64,000 nucleotides of DNA from Synechococcales cyanobacterium C42_A2020_086 (GTDB lineage: Bacteria > Cyanobacteriota > Cyanobacteriia > Elainellales > Elainellaceae), in assembly GCA_015272325.1 (NCBI GenBank), contig JACYLU010000033.1, positions 1-64,000 on the forward strand, written 5' to 3'. How positions within the stretch are numbered: the first letter of the stretch is position 1; each line of letters starts with the position of its first letter. The notes under the pieces were generated by a model. That model was not told the origin of the DNA and made no database searches. It saw only the letters and a program-made list of their open reading frames with translations. The position numbers and the translations under genes were made by a program. Below, in pieces: positions 38,808-47,210 of the stretch.

Positions 38808-39476
38808 CTAGCAGTACTTGGAGACGTCTTCCTTGCATTCATCGGCTAGGTAGCTGAGGGCCCGGAAGCGCAAGCCCACAAGCTGGTCGTAGAGTGGGTT
38901 TAGCTTGCACATCGGCGGGATATGCACGACTTTGTGCCCAAACAGCGTCACGTCCCGCTCGAAGGGGCATTGCGGCGGAATCATCTTGCAGAGGAAGCGA
39001 GCTAAACGCGGATCGTGCACCTCTAGGTGATCTAGCCACTCCTGCACCGGCTTTAGCGGCGCTAGATGATGCTCTTCGCCCTCGGGAACACCGTCAGCAG
39101 GCGGTCGATAGTTCAGCGTTAGCCGCAAGGATTCCAAAATCTTGGGCTGTAGCCCTAGCTCGACGCAAAACCGATGCAGCACCTCATCTTCGGAGTTGGA
39201 GTAGGTGCCATCGGCAATGGCCACCATGACAGCGGTGCGCATAAAATTTTCAGCGGCGGGAGTGCCTTTGCCCAAACTCGCGGCCAGTTCCGAGCCGGTA
39301 ACCGTTTCTGCCTCTTTGAGTGGGGTGTTGGGTGCGAGTTCGGTTTCCATCAGGTCGTGGATCAAGTCCTGCTCTTCGGTATCGAAGTGGCCATCGGCCC
39401 AGGCGATGGCAAGCAATCCTCGCAGCCAGAGGGCGATTTGCTCGTCGCTATAGGGAGATTGCACAGTACTAACCAT
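38808..39476 (-). CDS. TerB-like plus Mo-nitrogenase C-terminal domain protein
   Basis: 222-aa protein. The N-terminal half (about 10-115) looks like a TerB/tellurite-resistance-type helical domain (LLAIAWADGHFDTEEQDLIHDLM, then VAIADGTYSNSEDEVLHRFCVELGL), whose acidic loops may bind metal. The C-terminal part (about 140-222) is the cyanobacterial family named Mo-dependent nitrogenase C-terminal, with conserved Cys in FLCKMIPPQCPFERD, IPPMCKLNPLYDQL and DECKEDVSKYC. No nif gene is nearby and the name should not be read as nitrogenase function. It may be a metal-binding or stress protein, which is inference. Confidence 0.85.
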   Translation of the reverse strand: MVSTVQSPYSDEQIALWLRGLLAIAWADGHFDTEEQDLIHDLMETELAPNTPLKEAETVTGSELAASLGKGTPAAENFMRTAVMVAIADGTYSNSEDEVLHRFCVELGLQPKILESLRLTLNYRPPADGVPEGEEHHLAPLKPVQEWLDHLEVHDPRLARFLCKMIPPQCPFERDVTLFGHKVVHIPPMCKLNPLYDQLVGLRFRALSYLADECKEDVSKYC

Positions 39477-39657
39477 GAATATTCTATTGAGGAATGACTA
39501 CAACGCACGCTGTCTAGTCTAGCGCCTCTGGTTTTTCCCCTCTAGGGATCTCTCTTGCTAGCCTTGTGCCAATCCGATGCAGCTGGCACTTGTTTCGCCG
39601 CAGCCGTACTGTACACTACTGAGAGTGGGTGAGAGAGGGTGAGCGGAGAAGCACATT

Positions 39658-40029
39658 GTGGCTCCACAGGAATTTTTCTTACTGCTGGCTTCGGTGCTGA
39701 CGAACGTCGTCGGGCAATATCTGCTGAAAGCGGGGGCGCTGCGGCTCGGGCAGGTGACGGCAGGAAACGCCTTCAGCCATATTTTGAGCATTCTCACGAT
39801 TCCCCAGCTTGTGGCTGGTTTGATGTGCTACGGCGTCGGTGCCATTGCCTATATTCTGCTGCTGACTCGAGTCAACCTCAGCGTTGCTGGACCTGCCATT
39901 GCCCTCAGCTATGTGTTTTCGGTGCTGCTCGGCTACTTTATCTTTCGCGAGCCGATTCCTCTAGAGCGCGTGGTGGGATTGGGGCTGATCGTGTGTGGGG
40001 TGCTGCTGGTGGTTTGGCAGAAGGCTTGA
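39658..40029 (+). CDS. Small EamA/SMR-like transporter
   Basis: 123-aa membrane protein with four predicted helices, the size of a small-multidrug-resistance subunit or one EamA half. Features are an N-terminal helix with NVVGQYLLKAGA, a middle pair (VAGLMCYGVGAIAYILLLTRVNLSVAGPAIAL) and a last pair ending LGLIVCGVLLVVWQKA. It probably works as a dimer exporting a small cation or metabolite. The start is GTG 39658 with GGAG upstream. It stands alone. Confidence 0.85.
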   Translation: MAPQEFFLLLASVLTNVVGQYLLKAGALRLGQVTAGNAFSHILSILTIPQLVAGLMCYGVGAIAYILLLTRVNLSVAGPAIALSYVFSVLLGYFIFREPIPLERVVGLGLIVCGVLLVVWQKA

Positions 40030-40039
40030 GTCGCCGTCT

Positions 40040-40069
40040 GAAACTGCCCACACAGAAACTGCTCACACA
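40040..40069. repeat. 15-bp tandem duplication
   Basis: GAAACTGCCCACACA (40040-40054) is followed by GAAACTGCTCACACA (40055-40069). It starts ten bases after the transporter stop codon. Confidence 0.85.
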
Positions 40070-40109
40070 AACAGTGGGAGCAAGCTCCAGGACGCGAGGC
40101 AGTCTGATT

Positions 40110-41543
40110 TCAGGACGAGCGACGCATGCCGAACCAGGTTGCTAGCAGTTCCTGCTGCCAAGTTGGTCGCTGGGCAACGGTAGCGGTCTGGGCCGCTTGG
40201 CGCAGCACTTCGGCGAGGGTAGGTGATACTAGCGGCAGTCGAGCGAGATGCTTCAGTTTCAGGCGTTGCTGGATGGCTAGCACGAGCGGACCACTGCATT
40301 CGCTGGCATCGGCAGCAACCAGATGCGCACCCAGCAGTTCGCCAGTTCGATGCGTAATCAGCTTGCAGAAGCCGGTAGTGTCTGCACCCGCCTGAGCTTT
40401 CACAAGCGTCTGCAACGACTGACGCTGCACTCGCACTTCGTCGCCGTAAAGCTGGTGAGCCTGAGTCTCAGTTAGCCCTACTCGCACCCATTCTGGATCA
40501 GTGAACAGCGCCCAGGGAATTGGCTGATAGTTCATTCTGTGGATCGGCAGGAATAGGGCATTCTGGATTGCAACATCGGCTTCGGCTCGGGCCAAATGGA
40601 ATCCGGGATAGCCGCCCAAGGCCTCTCCGCAGGCATAGATCTGAGGATGGCTGGTTTGCAGCTTGGGGTTAACCCGAATTCCAGACGGACCACACTGCAC
40701 CCCAGCCGCTTCGAGATTCAGTCCGGCTAACCGAGGGACGCGGCGGGTTGCCAGCAGCAGCACATCGGTAGCAATAGCTTGATTGCCGACCTGCAGCCAG
40801 ATCTGGCGATCGAACTGTTTGGCTTGGGTGACTTGGGTTTGTGTCAGTACCGTGACACCTTCCGCTTCTAGGCAGGCTTGGATCAGGGCAGCGGCTTCGG
40901 CGTCTTCCTGGGGGAGCAGCCGCGGAGCAGCCGTAACCAGCGTCACGGAAGCCCCCAAGCGATTCAGCGCCTGCGCCAGCTCGATGCCTCTCGGATCGCG
41001 ACCCAGGATCAGCCAGTTCTGTGGCAGGTGCGACCAGGATGGCTCGGACAAGCGATCGAGAGTGAGGTACGGAATGGCGCTGAGTCCGTCAATGGTGGGG
41101 AGAATGGGGTCGGTGGCGGTCGCCAGCAGGTAAGCGGTGGCGCGAATGGATCTGCCAGCGACGGCAATGCCTAGAGTGGGGCGGCGGTAAAATTCGCCCT
41201 GCTCCAGAATCACATCGACGCCTAGGGCAGCAAGTGTCGGCAGCGCAGTTTCAGAGGTGCTCACGTCATGCACGACGTCGATCACGGCTTGACTCCAGGC
41301 GGTAACAGCCTGCCAGCTGCCATCAGTCGTAGATGGGTGATCGAACGCTGCCTGGCTGAGCCAGTGCTGTTGCCGTATCGCTCGGCTGAGCCGCGTCAGA
41401 AGATACCCCGATAACGAGGCGGTTGGATGCGGAATCGGCGGTTCTACTAGCGCTACCCGAGCGCCCCAACGACTGGCCCGAGCAGCCGCATAGCGCCCGA
41501 CCAAACTGCCGCCCACAATCACCAGATCGTAGTCTACGGGCAT
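40110..41543 (-). CDS. FAD-dependent pyridine nucleotide oxidoreductase without redox cysteines
   Basis: 477-aa protein with the mercuric reductase/lipoamide dehydrogenase layout: FAD site VIVGGSLVGRYAAARA, NAD site LILGRDPRGIELAQALNRLG, second FAD motif IYACGEALGGYP, and a dimerisation domain. Where the family carries the CxxxxC disulfide after the FAD motif, this protein reads PTASLSGYLLTRL with no cysteine. It therefore cannot act as a disulfide reductase and may be an NAD(P)H dehydrogenase or quinone-type enzyme. It follows cobD by three bases in the HU-cobD-oxidoreductase operon. Confidence 0.87.
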   Translation of the reverse strand: MPVDYDLVIVGGSLVGRYAAARASRWGARVALVEPPIPHPTASLSGYLLTRLSRAIRQQHWLSQAAFDHPSTTDGSWQAVTAWSQAVIDVVHDVSTSETALPTLAALGVDVILEQGEFYRRPTLGIAVAGRSIRATAYLLATATDPILPTIDGLSAIPYLTLDRLSEPSWSHLPQNWLILGRDPRGIELAQALNRLGASVTLVTAAPRLLPQEDAEAAALIQACLEAEGVTVLTQTQVTQAKQFDRQIWLQVGNQAIATDVLLLATRRVPRLAGLNLEAAGVQCGPSGIRVNPKLQTSHPQIYACGEALGGYPGFHLARAEADVAIQNALFLPIHRMNYQPIPWALFTDPEWVRVGLTETQAHQLYGDEVRVQRQSLQTLVKAQAGADTTGFCKLITHRTGELLGAHLVAADASECSGPLVLAIQQRLKLKHLARLPLVSPTLAEVLRQAAQTATVAQRPTWQQELLATWFGMRRSS

Positions 41544-41546
41544 GGA

Positions 41547-42626
41547 TTAACCGTCCTGCAGCAGAAGGGAGCGCAAGCCTGCAAGCAGCCGCTGATTGTC
41601 GGCTTCGGTGCGCACGGCAACTCGGAAGAAGCGGTCGCCCAGTTCAGCAAAACTGAGACAGTCACGAATCAGAATTTGATGCTGCAGCAGCAATCCTTTT
41701 TGGAGCGCGATCACCGAGCGATCGGACTGCACCAGCAGATAGTTGACCGCACTAGGGAAGGGATGCAAGCTTGGCAAAGCGGCGAGTCCAGCCAAGAGCT
41801 GAGTTCGCGTGGGGGGTAACCAGTTCCAGGTTTGCTGCTGAAAGGCGGTGTCAGTCAGTACGGCTTCAGCCGCAGCGACGGCCAGGGTATTCACAGCCCA
41901 CGGATCGCGCCATGCTTGCCAGCGCTGCAGCCGCTCGGGATGGGCAATGGCGTAGCCCAACCGCAGCCCCGGCAGACTGTAGAACTTGGTGAGTGAGCGC
42001 AAGATTACGAGATTCGGATAGTCTGGCACCCAGTTGATCAGGCTTTGCTGCTGAGCGGGCGGCAAAAAGTCCATAAAAGCTTCGTCAATCACGATCAGAT
42101 CGAACCGATCGAGCCAGGGACGCAGCGATTCACGGCTAAACAGCAGTCCGCTGGGGTTATGGGGGTTATTGAGCAGCAGTCCACAGTGGGGTTGGGGAGG
42201 AGGCAATGGCAGCGTAGCCTCAACCTCCAGCGACAGCGGGCAGCAGAGGATCAGGGCATCAAAGGCAGCCAAGGCTCGCCGATAGTCACCAAAGGCCGGG
42301 GTGAGCAAATAGGTAGCATCGAGAGCAGCGAGTTCGCGACTGGCCCAGGTCAGCAGCTCGGCAGAGCCATTGCCCGGCAGCACCCAGTCACCGGTTAACC
42401 CATGGCTTTGCCCGAGGGCATGCCGCAGGCTGCGATAGGTAGGGTCTGGATAGTGGCGCAGCTCTGCCAGACTCTGGTGAATGGCGTCCAGCGCAGATAG
42501 CGGCGGACCCAGCGGATTGATACTCGCAGAAAAATCAAGAACAGCATGGGGCAAACAGCCGGCCAGCGAAGCTGCCCAGGTCAAGTTCCCCCCATGCGCG
42601 GGTCGTATTGTCGATGGATCGGGCAC
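41547..42626 (-). CDS. cobD: L-threonine-O-3-phosphate decarboxylase
   Basis: PLP enzyme making (R)-1-aminopropan-2-ol phosphate for the nucleotide loop of cobamides. The family start HGGNLTWAASLAGCLPHAVLDFSASINPLGPP is clear. The cofactor Asp is in VIDEAFMDF, Asn in NNPHNPSGLL, and the Schiff-base Lys in RSLTKFYSLPGLRLGY. It is 359 aa and the start is GTG 42626. The CobD/CobC and histidinol-phosphate aminotransferase families are close, but the N-terminus favours CobD. In cyanobacteria the product would be a pseudocobalamin precursor. It lies nine bases after hup. Confidence 0.9.
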   Translation of the reverse strand: MPDPSTIRPAHGGNLTWAASLAGCLPHAVLDFSASINPLGPPLSALDAIHQSLAELRHYPDPTYRSLRHALGQSHGLTGDWVLPGNGSAELLTWASRELAALDATYLLTPAFGDYRRALAAFDALILCCPLSLEVEATLPLPPPQPHCGLLLNNPHNPSGLLFSRESLRPWLDRFDLIVIDEAFMDFLPPAQQQSLINWVPDYPNLVILRSLTKFYSLPGLRLGYAIAHPERLQRWQAWRDPWAVNTLAVAAAEAVLTDTAFQQQTWNWLPPTRTQLLAGLAALPSLHPFPSAVNYLLVQSDRSVIALQKGLLLQHQILIRDCLSFAELGDRFFRVAVRTEADNQRLLAGLRSLLLQDG

Positions 42627-42635
42627 AGGTCTGAC

Positions 42636-42911
42636 TTACTTTGCGACCATTTCTTTGAAGAGCTTGCCGGCAGAAAAAGCAGGGACCTTCGTCGCCGGAA
42701 TCTGCATCGCTTCACCGGTTTTGGGATTCCGTCCTTCCCGCTCTTTCCGCTCGCGCGGCTCAAACGACCCAAAGCCGACCAGCGTCACCTTGTCACCCTG
42801 AGAGACTGCTTCCATGATGGAGTCGATTGCGGCCGTCAAGACCGCGTCCGCCTGCTTCTTCGTGACATTGGCCTTTTCCGCGACTTTATCCACCAATTCA
42901 CCTTTATTCAT
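42636..42911 (-). CDS. hup: DNA-binding protein HU
   Basis: 91-aa histone-like protein. It begins MNKGELVDKVAEKANVTKKQADAVL, has the body VTLVGFGSFEPRER, the DNA-clasping arm RNPKTGEAMQIPATKVPAFSAG and the end KLFKEMV, all canonical. ATG 42911 has AAGGAGATA just upstream; a longer in-frame version to 43040 is not credible. It introduces the cobD operon, an unusual pairing that may place cobD under a strong promoter. Confidence 0.96.
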   Translation of the reverse strand: MNKGELVDKVAEKANVTKKQADAVLTAAIDSIMEAVSQGDKVTLVGFGSFEPRERKEREGRNPKTGEAMQIPATKVPAFSAGKLFKEMVAK

Positions 42912-43153
42912 AGCTATCTCCTTGAGATCAATTGTCAGCGATAAATCAAATTCAGCGTCGCTTAAGGGACCTGAACTGGATCCTTCGAGGAAAACATCGG
43001 CAGCAAAATCGCTGAAACCCCGATAGACTCGAATTTTCAATGCTTTATTCTAAGGGCAAGCTCTGCAATATGGATCGGTGGAACCTTTAATTTATATAGA
43101 TTTCGCGGTTTTCTCAATAAAATGACCCAGAAATGAAGAATAGATAGGAAGAT

Positions 43154-43342
43154 TTACTTATCAAAATCGAGCCTAATCCGGATAAATGCTGCGATTTGTT
43201 GCGCGGCTACAGTTAAGTCCATAAGGGTTTGCCCTATCTGGGGCAGCGGTCCATCCTGGATGAGGCGCTTCGCTGATCGGCATCTTCTCAAGGAATCGAC
43301 TGCCTGACTTAGACTGTCAATCCGGTTGGTGCAATCAGTCAC
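43154..43342 (-). CDS. Possible small protein, unknown
   Basis: 62 codons from GTG 43342 with a weak AAGG in front. The predicted product is helical, with a Cys/Arg-rich middle (SLRRCRSAKRLIQ) and a hydrophobic amphipathic end (LMDLTVAAQQIAAFIRIRL). The composition is protein-like, but I recognise no family and the start is weak. Confidence 0.3.
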   Translation of the reverse strand: MTDCTNRIDSLSQAVDSLRRCRSAKRLIQDGPLPQIGQTLMDLTVAAQQIAAFIRIRLDFDK

Positions 43343-43656
43343 CTTAACGAATCACAATCAGATTCGTCCCAGTCTAGCAATCTGTGTTGTTCTGGGTGAT
43401 AGTTTGATGCAAGGTTCTGAATCTTACCTGTATCGTGGCAGGTTCCACTACGTTTCTAGCCCTGTGCCGCTGATGTTTCGCAGCAGCATCCCTGGATTCT
43501 TGTTTTAGTCTTGTTTTAGGCATTAATGGGCTGTATCTTGCCCTTGGAGCGGCAAATCGGCATGAACAGAGCTGCTGTCCATACCGAATCGATTGCAATC
43601 TGCTATTTAGCGATCTCTCTTGAGCTAGGTCAGCCATAGACTCTGTATCGCGGTAG
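43343..43656. other. Intergenic before the pil cluster 3' end
   Basis: No gene seen. It contains the 11-bp duplication at 43498-43519. Confidence 0.4.
43498..43519. repeat. 11-bp perfect tandem duplication
   Basis: TCTTGTTTTAG occurs twice head to tail (43498-43508, 43509-43519). Confidence 0.9.
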
Positions 43657-46086
43657 TTAAGGCACCTGCACGCCGCGACGCTGTAAAATTTCCTGCGCTT
43701 CTCGACTGGGCACATAACGATAGCCGAAGTTAGAGAAGTCGGAATCATCGAGGATCTGCGGTGTCACTAGGGCAATTACCTCCTGACGGGTGTTGTTGCG
43801 GCTAGTGCTTCTAAACAGCGCCCCCAGGATTGGAATATCCCCGAGAATCGGCACCTTCGATACTGTGGTGCGGTCGGTTTCCTGGATGATGCCCGAGATA
43901 ATCAGCGTTTGCCCATCCCGCAGGCGAATCCGCCCCGATTGCAGCTGCCGCACTGCTAGCAGGGTGACTTCCCCATCGCCGACATCGCGGGTTTCGATCG
44001 GAGCCGTCACCGTTGGCTCGACCCGCACTGTCACGAAGCCGTTGTCATCAATTCGTTCGACTTCCACCGCCATCTGCAAGCCCGCCACCACTTTCTCAAT
44101 CCTCTGGGTTTCGCGGGTTCCCGCCACCGTGTCAACAAACTCGGTTTCCACTTGCGACACTACTTCCTGCCCTAGGTTGACGTTAGCCACTTCCCCTTCC
44201 TGAATCACTAGCGTTGGGTCCGTCAGGATCTTGGCGTTGCCGCTAACGATCTGAGCCTGCAGTCTGCCCAGGAAGCGCTGCGGATACTGAAACAGGCTGG
44301 GCAAGCCGGTTTCAATCTCTGAGGGCGTGCCTCGGGTGACGTTGAGCGTGCCATCGGGATTGCGGGTAATCACCGTTGGGTCGCCCGGCTCAAAGTCAGT
44401 GATGCCGGGGTTAAGCGGATTGCCCCGGTTGCCCAAGGGTCGCGACGGAAAGAGGAAGGTAGCATCGTTGGGCACGAAGGAGCCATCCGGACGCACGGTA
44501 CCGCTGCCGCCCCCTGGAATGGTGAGCCGTTCCACCGGATCGAGGAAGGGTGTCGCGTCCTCGAAGGGGTTGGGAATTACTGGCGGGCTGATCAAGCTGC
44601 CGTTCGCCGTTGCCCGGTTCGGGGGATTGGTGCCGCCATAGTTCAGCACGGCTGCGCCTTGATCAACAATGCCAAAGAAGGCGCCATCGCCCCAGGAGAA
44701 GCTGGTGTTAAAGTCTTCCGTTGCTAGCAGGTTAACATCGACGATTTTGACGTTGATTGCCACCTGTCGCTGCCGCAGGTCGAGCTGAGCCAGCATTGCC
44801 TCGGCGATTTGCACCTTGCGCGGATCGCCAATCAGCGTCACCGAGTTGAGGCGGGGGTCTGCCGTCACCGATAGCCCTTGCAAAATCAGCGGACTGTTGC
44901 CAGCTTCAGCCTGATAGGTGACCACCTGCGCCGGCTCAATATTTTCAACCGTCCGAGTAACGCCACCCTCAGTAACAGTTTCTCGCTCGGTGCGCTCAGG
45001 GATAAACTGCCGCGTTTCCGCTCCTAGCGTTGAGAGATAGGTCGAAGCAGACAACGCCTCAACCTGGTTCATCCGCAGCGTCCGGGTGACGATGTTGCGG
45101 GCAGTATCCGGCAGCCGCGGACCAACAAAGATCGTGCGCCCCACTAAGTTGGCTTCTAGATTAGCCACCCGCAGCACGTAGTTAAACACGTTCTGGATCG
45201 GCTCATTCTGGATATCGAGGGAAATGCGCACCTCGCCGCCACCGGGTTGAGCGGGAACCGGCTGGCCGTCTGGTGTGGTTTGGGCAGCTTGATCGGGGGT
45301 GCCGACATTGCCAATGTAAGCAACGTTTAGTCCGGCGGCTCGGGCCAGCAGCGACAGCACATCTCGCACAGGAGCATCTCGCAGTACCAAGCGGGGGACG
45401 ACCTCTGTGGTGCCGAGGTTAATTTCGCTGGGAGAAGCGTCCACATTGGAAACGGAAATATCGCCCAAAGGCGGCGCAATCGCTCGGGGAACGAGCGGCG
45501 GCACATACTGCGGTGCAGGTTCGACCACCGGCACCCCGTCGATGGTGATTTGGGGATTGGGCACCAGCACATCTGGCGAGGAGTTGCGGGGAGCCTGAGC
45601 GACCGGAATCGGTACCGGCGGTGGGTCAGCCTCAGCGGGTGACGGGGAGGATGCAGTAGCAGCGGTGCGGCTGGCTGCTCCCTCAGGACGATGGACACTC
45701 AGCACAATTCCAGTTTCGGCCTGGCTGACTTGCCCCGTAGGAGCTGCATTACCGCCGGCCACCGTAATGCGGACGCTGTTTTCATCGAGTTGCGCCACCG
45801 TAACCGAACGAATCCCGGGGGCTGGCTCGCTTTGCTCAAAGCCATTGCCATTGGGCAACTGCAGCTCGGTATTCACTAGATCGGCAATCAGGGCATTGCC
45901 CCGATTTACGGTAAACACCTGCGGGCGTTCGCCGTCGTTTGTTTCCAATACCACTTCAATCCCGTCTCCCGATGGACTCACCGTCACATTGGTGATTTGG
46001 GTGGCAGCCGCTTCTGCGGATTGCGCCGCCAACATGACCATGGCTGCACTGCCGATTAAACTACCGAAACCAAGACGCCGTTTCAC
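43657..46086 (-). CDS. pilQ: Type IV pilus outer-membrane secretin PilQ
   Basis: 809-aa secretin that forms the outer-membrane gate of the type IV pilus, needed for motility and DNA uptake. A signal peptide (KRRLGFGSLIGSAAMVMLAAQSAEA) precedes an AMIN domain (about 30-135, TNVTVSPSGDGIEVVLET), a proline-rich linker, an STN/N0 domain (VPRLVLRDAPVRDVLSLLARAAGLNV), N1 (LRMNQVEALSASTYL) and the secretin barrel with VPILGDIPILGALFRS near the C-terminus. The start is GTG with GGAGGAG upstream. It is last in pilMNOQ, separated from pilO by 344 bp. Confidence 0.95.
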   Translation of the reverse strand: MKRRLGFGSLIGSAAMVMLAAQSAEAAATQITNVTVSPSGDGIEVVLETNDGERPQVFTVNRGNALIADLVNTELQLPNGNGFEQSEPAPGIRSVTVAQLDENSVRITVAGGNAAPTGQVSQAETGIVLSVHRPEGAASRTAATASSPSPAEADPPPVPIPVAQAPRNSSPDVLVPNPQITIDGVPVVEPAPQYVPPLVPRAIAPPLGDISVSNVDASPSEINLGTTEVVPRLVLRDAPVRDVLSLLARAAGLNVAYIGNVGTPDQAAQTTPDGQPVPAQPGGGEVRISLDIQNEPIQNVFNYVLRVANLEANLVGRTIFVGPRLPDTARNIVTRTLRMNQVEALSASTYLSTLGAETRQFIPERTERETVTEGGVTRTVENIEPAQVVTYQAEAGNSPLILQGLSVTADPRLNSVTLIGDPRKVQIAEAMLAQLDLRQRQVAINVKIVDVNLLATEDFNTSFSWGDGAFFGIVDQGAAVLNYGGTNPPNRATANGSLISPPVIPNPFEDATPFLDPVERLTIPGGGSGTVRPDGSFVPNDATFLFPSRPLGNRGNPLNPGITDFEPGDPTVITRNPDGTLNVTRGTPSEIETGLPSLFQYPQRFLGRLQAQIVSGNAKILTDPTLVIQEGEVANVNLGQEVVSQVETEFVDTVAGTRETQRIEKVVAGLQMAVEVERIDDNGFVTVRVEPTVTAPIETRDVGDGEVTLLAVRQLQSGRIRLRDGQTLIISGIIQETDRTTVSKVPILGDIPILGALFRSTSRNNTRQEVIALVTPQILDDSDFSNFGYRYVPSREAQEILQRRGVQVP

Positions 46087-46430
46087 GGTTCACTCCTCCT
46101 TGTATCCATTGAGAGCGGGCAGGGGCTATACAGGTTTTAATCGATTTCCTGGAGTCTTACCAACGAATTTCATATCCACATAGATAGCGCTATATCATCA
46201 GAATTTTATGCGTATTTTCTACATATAGCGTACTTTCTTGCAGATGAATCGCGACGGAATCGACTAAATTTTGTGAACAGACAAAATTGTTAACACCGTA
46301 CTATTCGCTCTCTAGCCCAGACCCAATAGCTAAACGTGATAGGCGAACGAGAAGGGACTGCCTGAGCAGCCCCATTTCGCTGATTCCTCTAGTTCGCGAC
46401 GGCCGGCTGACGCAACTCGCCGAGCCTGCC
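46087..46430. other. Gap between pilO and pilQ with inverted repeats
   Basis: 344 bp with no gene, unusual inside a pil cluster. It holds the 10-bp palindrome ATAGCGCTAT (46184-46193) and an 8-bp inverted pair CGCTATAT (46188-46195) with ATATAGCG (46223-46230). These could form a 43-nt hairpin in a pilQ leader. Confidence 0.5.
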
Positions 46431-47210
46431 TCACTGCGCAGGAGTGGCATTCGGGTCAGGTGCGGCAGGAGACGGGGCTGGCGAATCGACCGGCACCAAG
46501 GCTGCTAACTGAAAGGCGGTGATCACCCGTGGGTCAGGTTGACGACCTGGATCAAGCCGCCCTTCCTCATCGAGAACAATTTTCTGGCTGGCTCGATCAA
46601 GGGTGGAATCGAATTCGCTGACGACTAACAGCGGTTGCAACCGCTCAATATTGCGAATAATGGACTGCGTCTGGGGAAACGTGCCTTGGATCTCAACATC
46701 GTAGACCCGCCGTTCTAGCTTGTTATTCACCTCAGCACCGAGGGAACCATCCGTCACCGGACCGGAGGCTTCCTGATTTAGCTCAAACTTGGACAGGGTG
46801 GCTCGGCGGGCAGGATCAGTGATGCCGGCATTAACCGCCTGCACCCGTTCGTTAATATCTAGCAGCAGGGTATCCATACTGGATTCGGACGCAAATAAAC
46901 TGCGGACATCTGCCTGGAGCTGCTGCGCTTCCTGTAGCCGGGTTTTGGCTTCGGCAATTTGCTGCTGCATCGCCTCGGGGTCCCGGAGCTGCGCTTCTTT
47001 GGCAGCAATGTCCTGCTTTAGCTCCCGGTTGCGCTGTAGGGTGCCCTGCACTAAATTTGTCCATAGAACATACGCACCCGCAACACCAAGCAGTGCCAGC
47101 AAAATAGCACCCACCGTGGGTGTGATTGTGATCCCAAATACTTTGGGATAGGTTGGGCCAGCCAACTCTCTACTGTTGCCCGCCGGTACAAAATCTCCAC
47201 CAATCGTCAT
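46431..47210 (-). CDS. pilO: Type IV pilus inner-membrane protein PilO
   Basis: 259-aa alignment-complex protein. A short cytoplasmic N-terminus is followed by one membrane helix (TVGAILLALLGVAGAYVLW, about 31-50), a coiled coil (NRELKQDIAAKEAQLRDPEAMQQQIAEAK) and a ferredoxin-like periplasmic domain (VYDVEIQGTFPQTQSIIRNIERLQPLLVVSEF). The tail is Pro/Ala-rich. Its start overlaps the pilN stop by four bases (ATGA). Confidence 0.93.
   Translation of the reverse strand: MTIGGDFVPAGNSRELAGPTYPKVFGITITPTVGAILLALLGVAGAYVLWTNLVQGTLQRNRELKQDIAAKEAQLRDPEAMQQQIAEAKTRLQEAQQLQADVRSLFASESSMDTLLLDINERVQAVNAGITDPARRATLSKFELNQEASGPVTDGSLGAEVNNKLERRVYDVEIQGTFPQTQSIIRNIERLQPLLVVSEFDSTLDRASQKIVLDEEGRLDPGRQPDPRVITAFQLAALVPVDSPAPSPAAPDPNATPAQ

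Noticed and set aside
38808-39476. Nitrogenase-related gene
   Set aside because: Only a domain name links it to nitrogenase; there are no nif genes, and the sequence is not a nitrogenase subunit.
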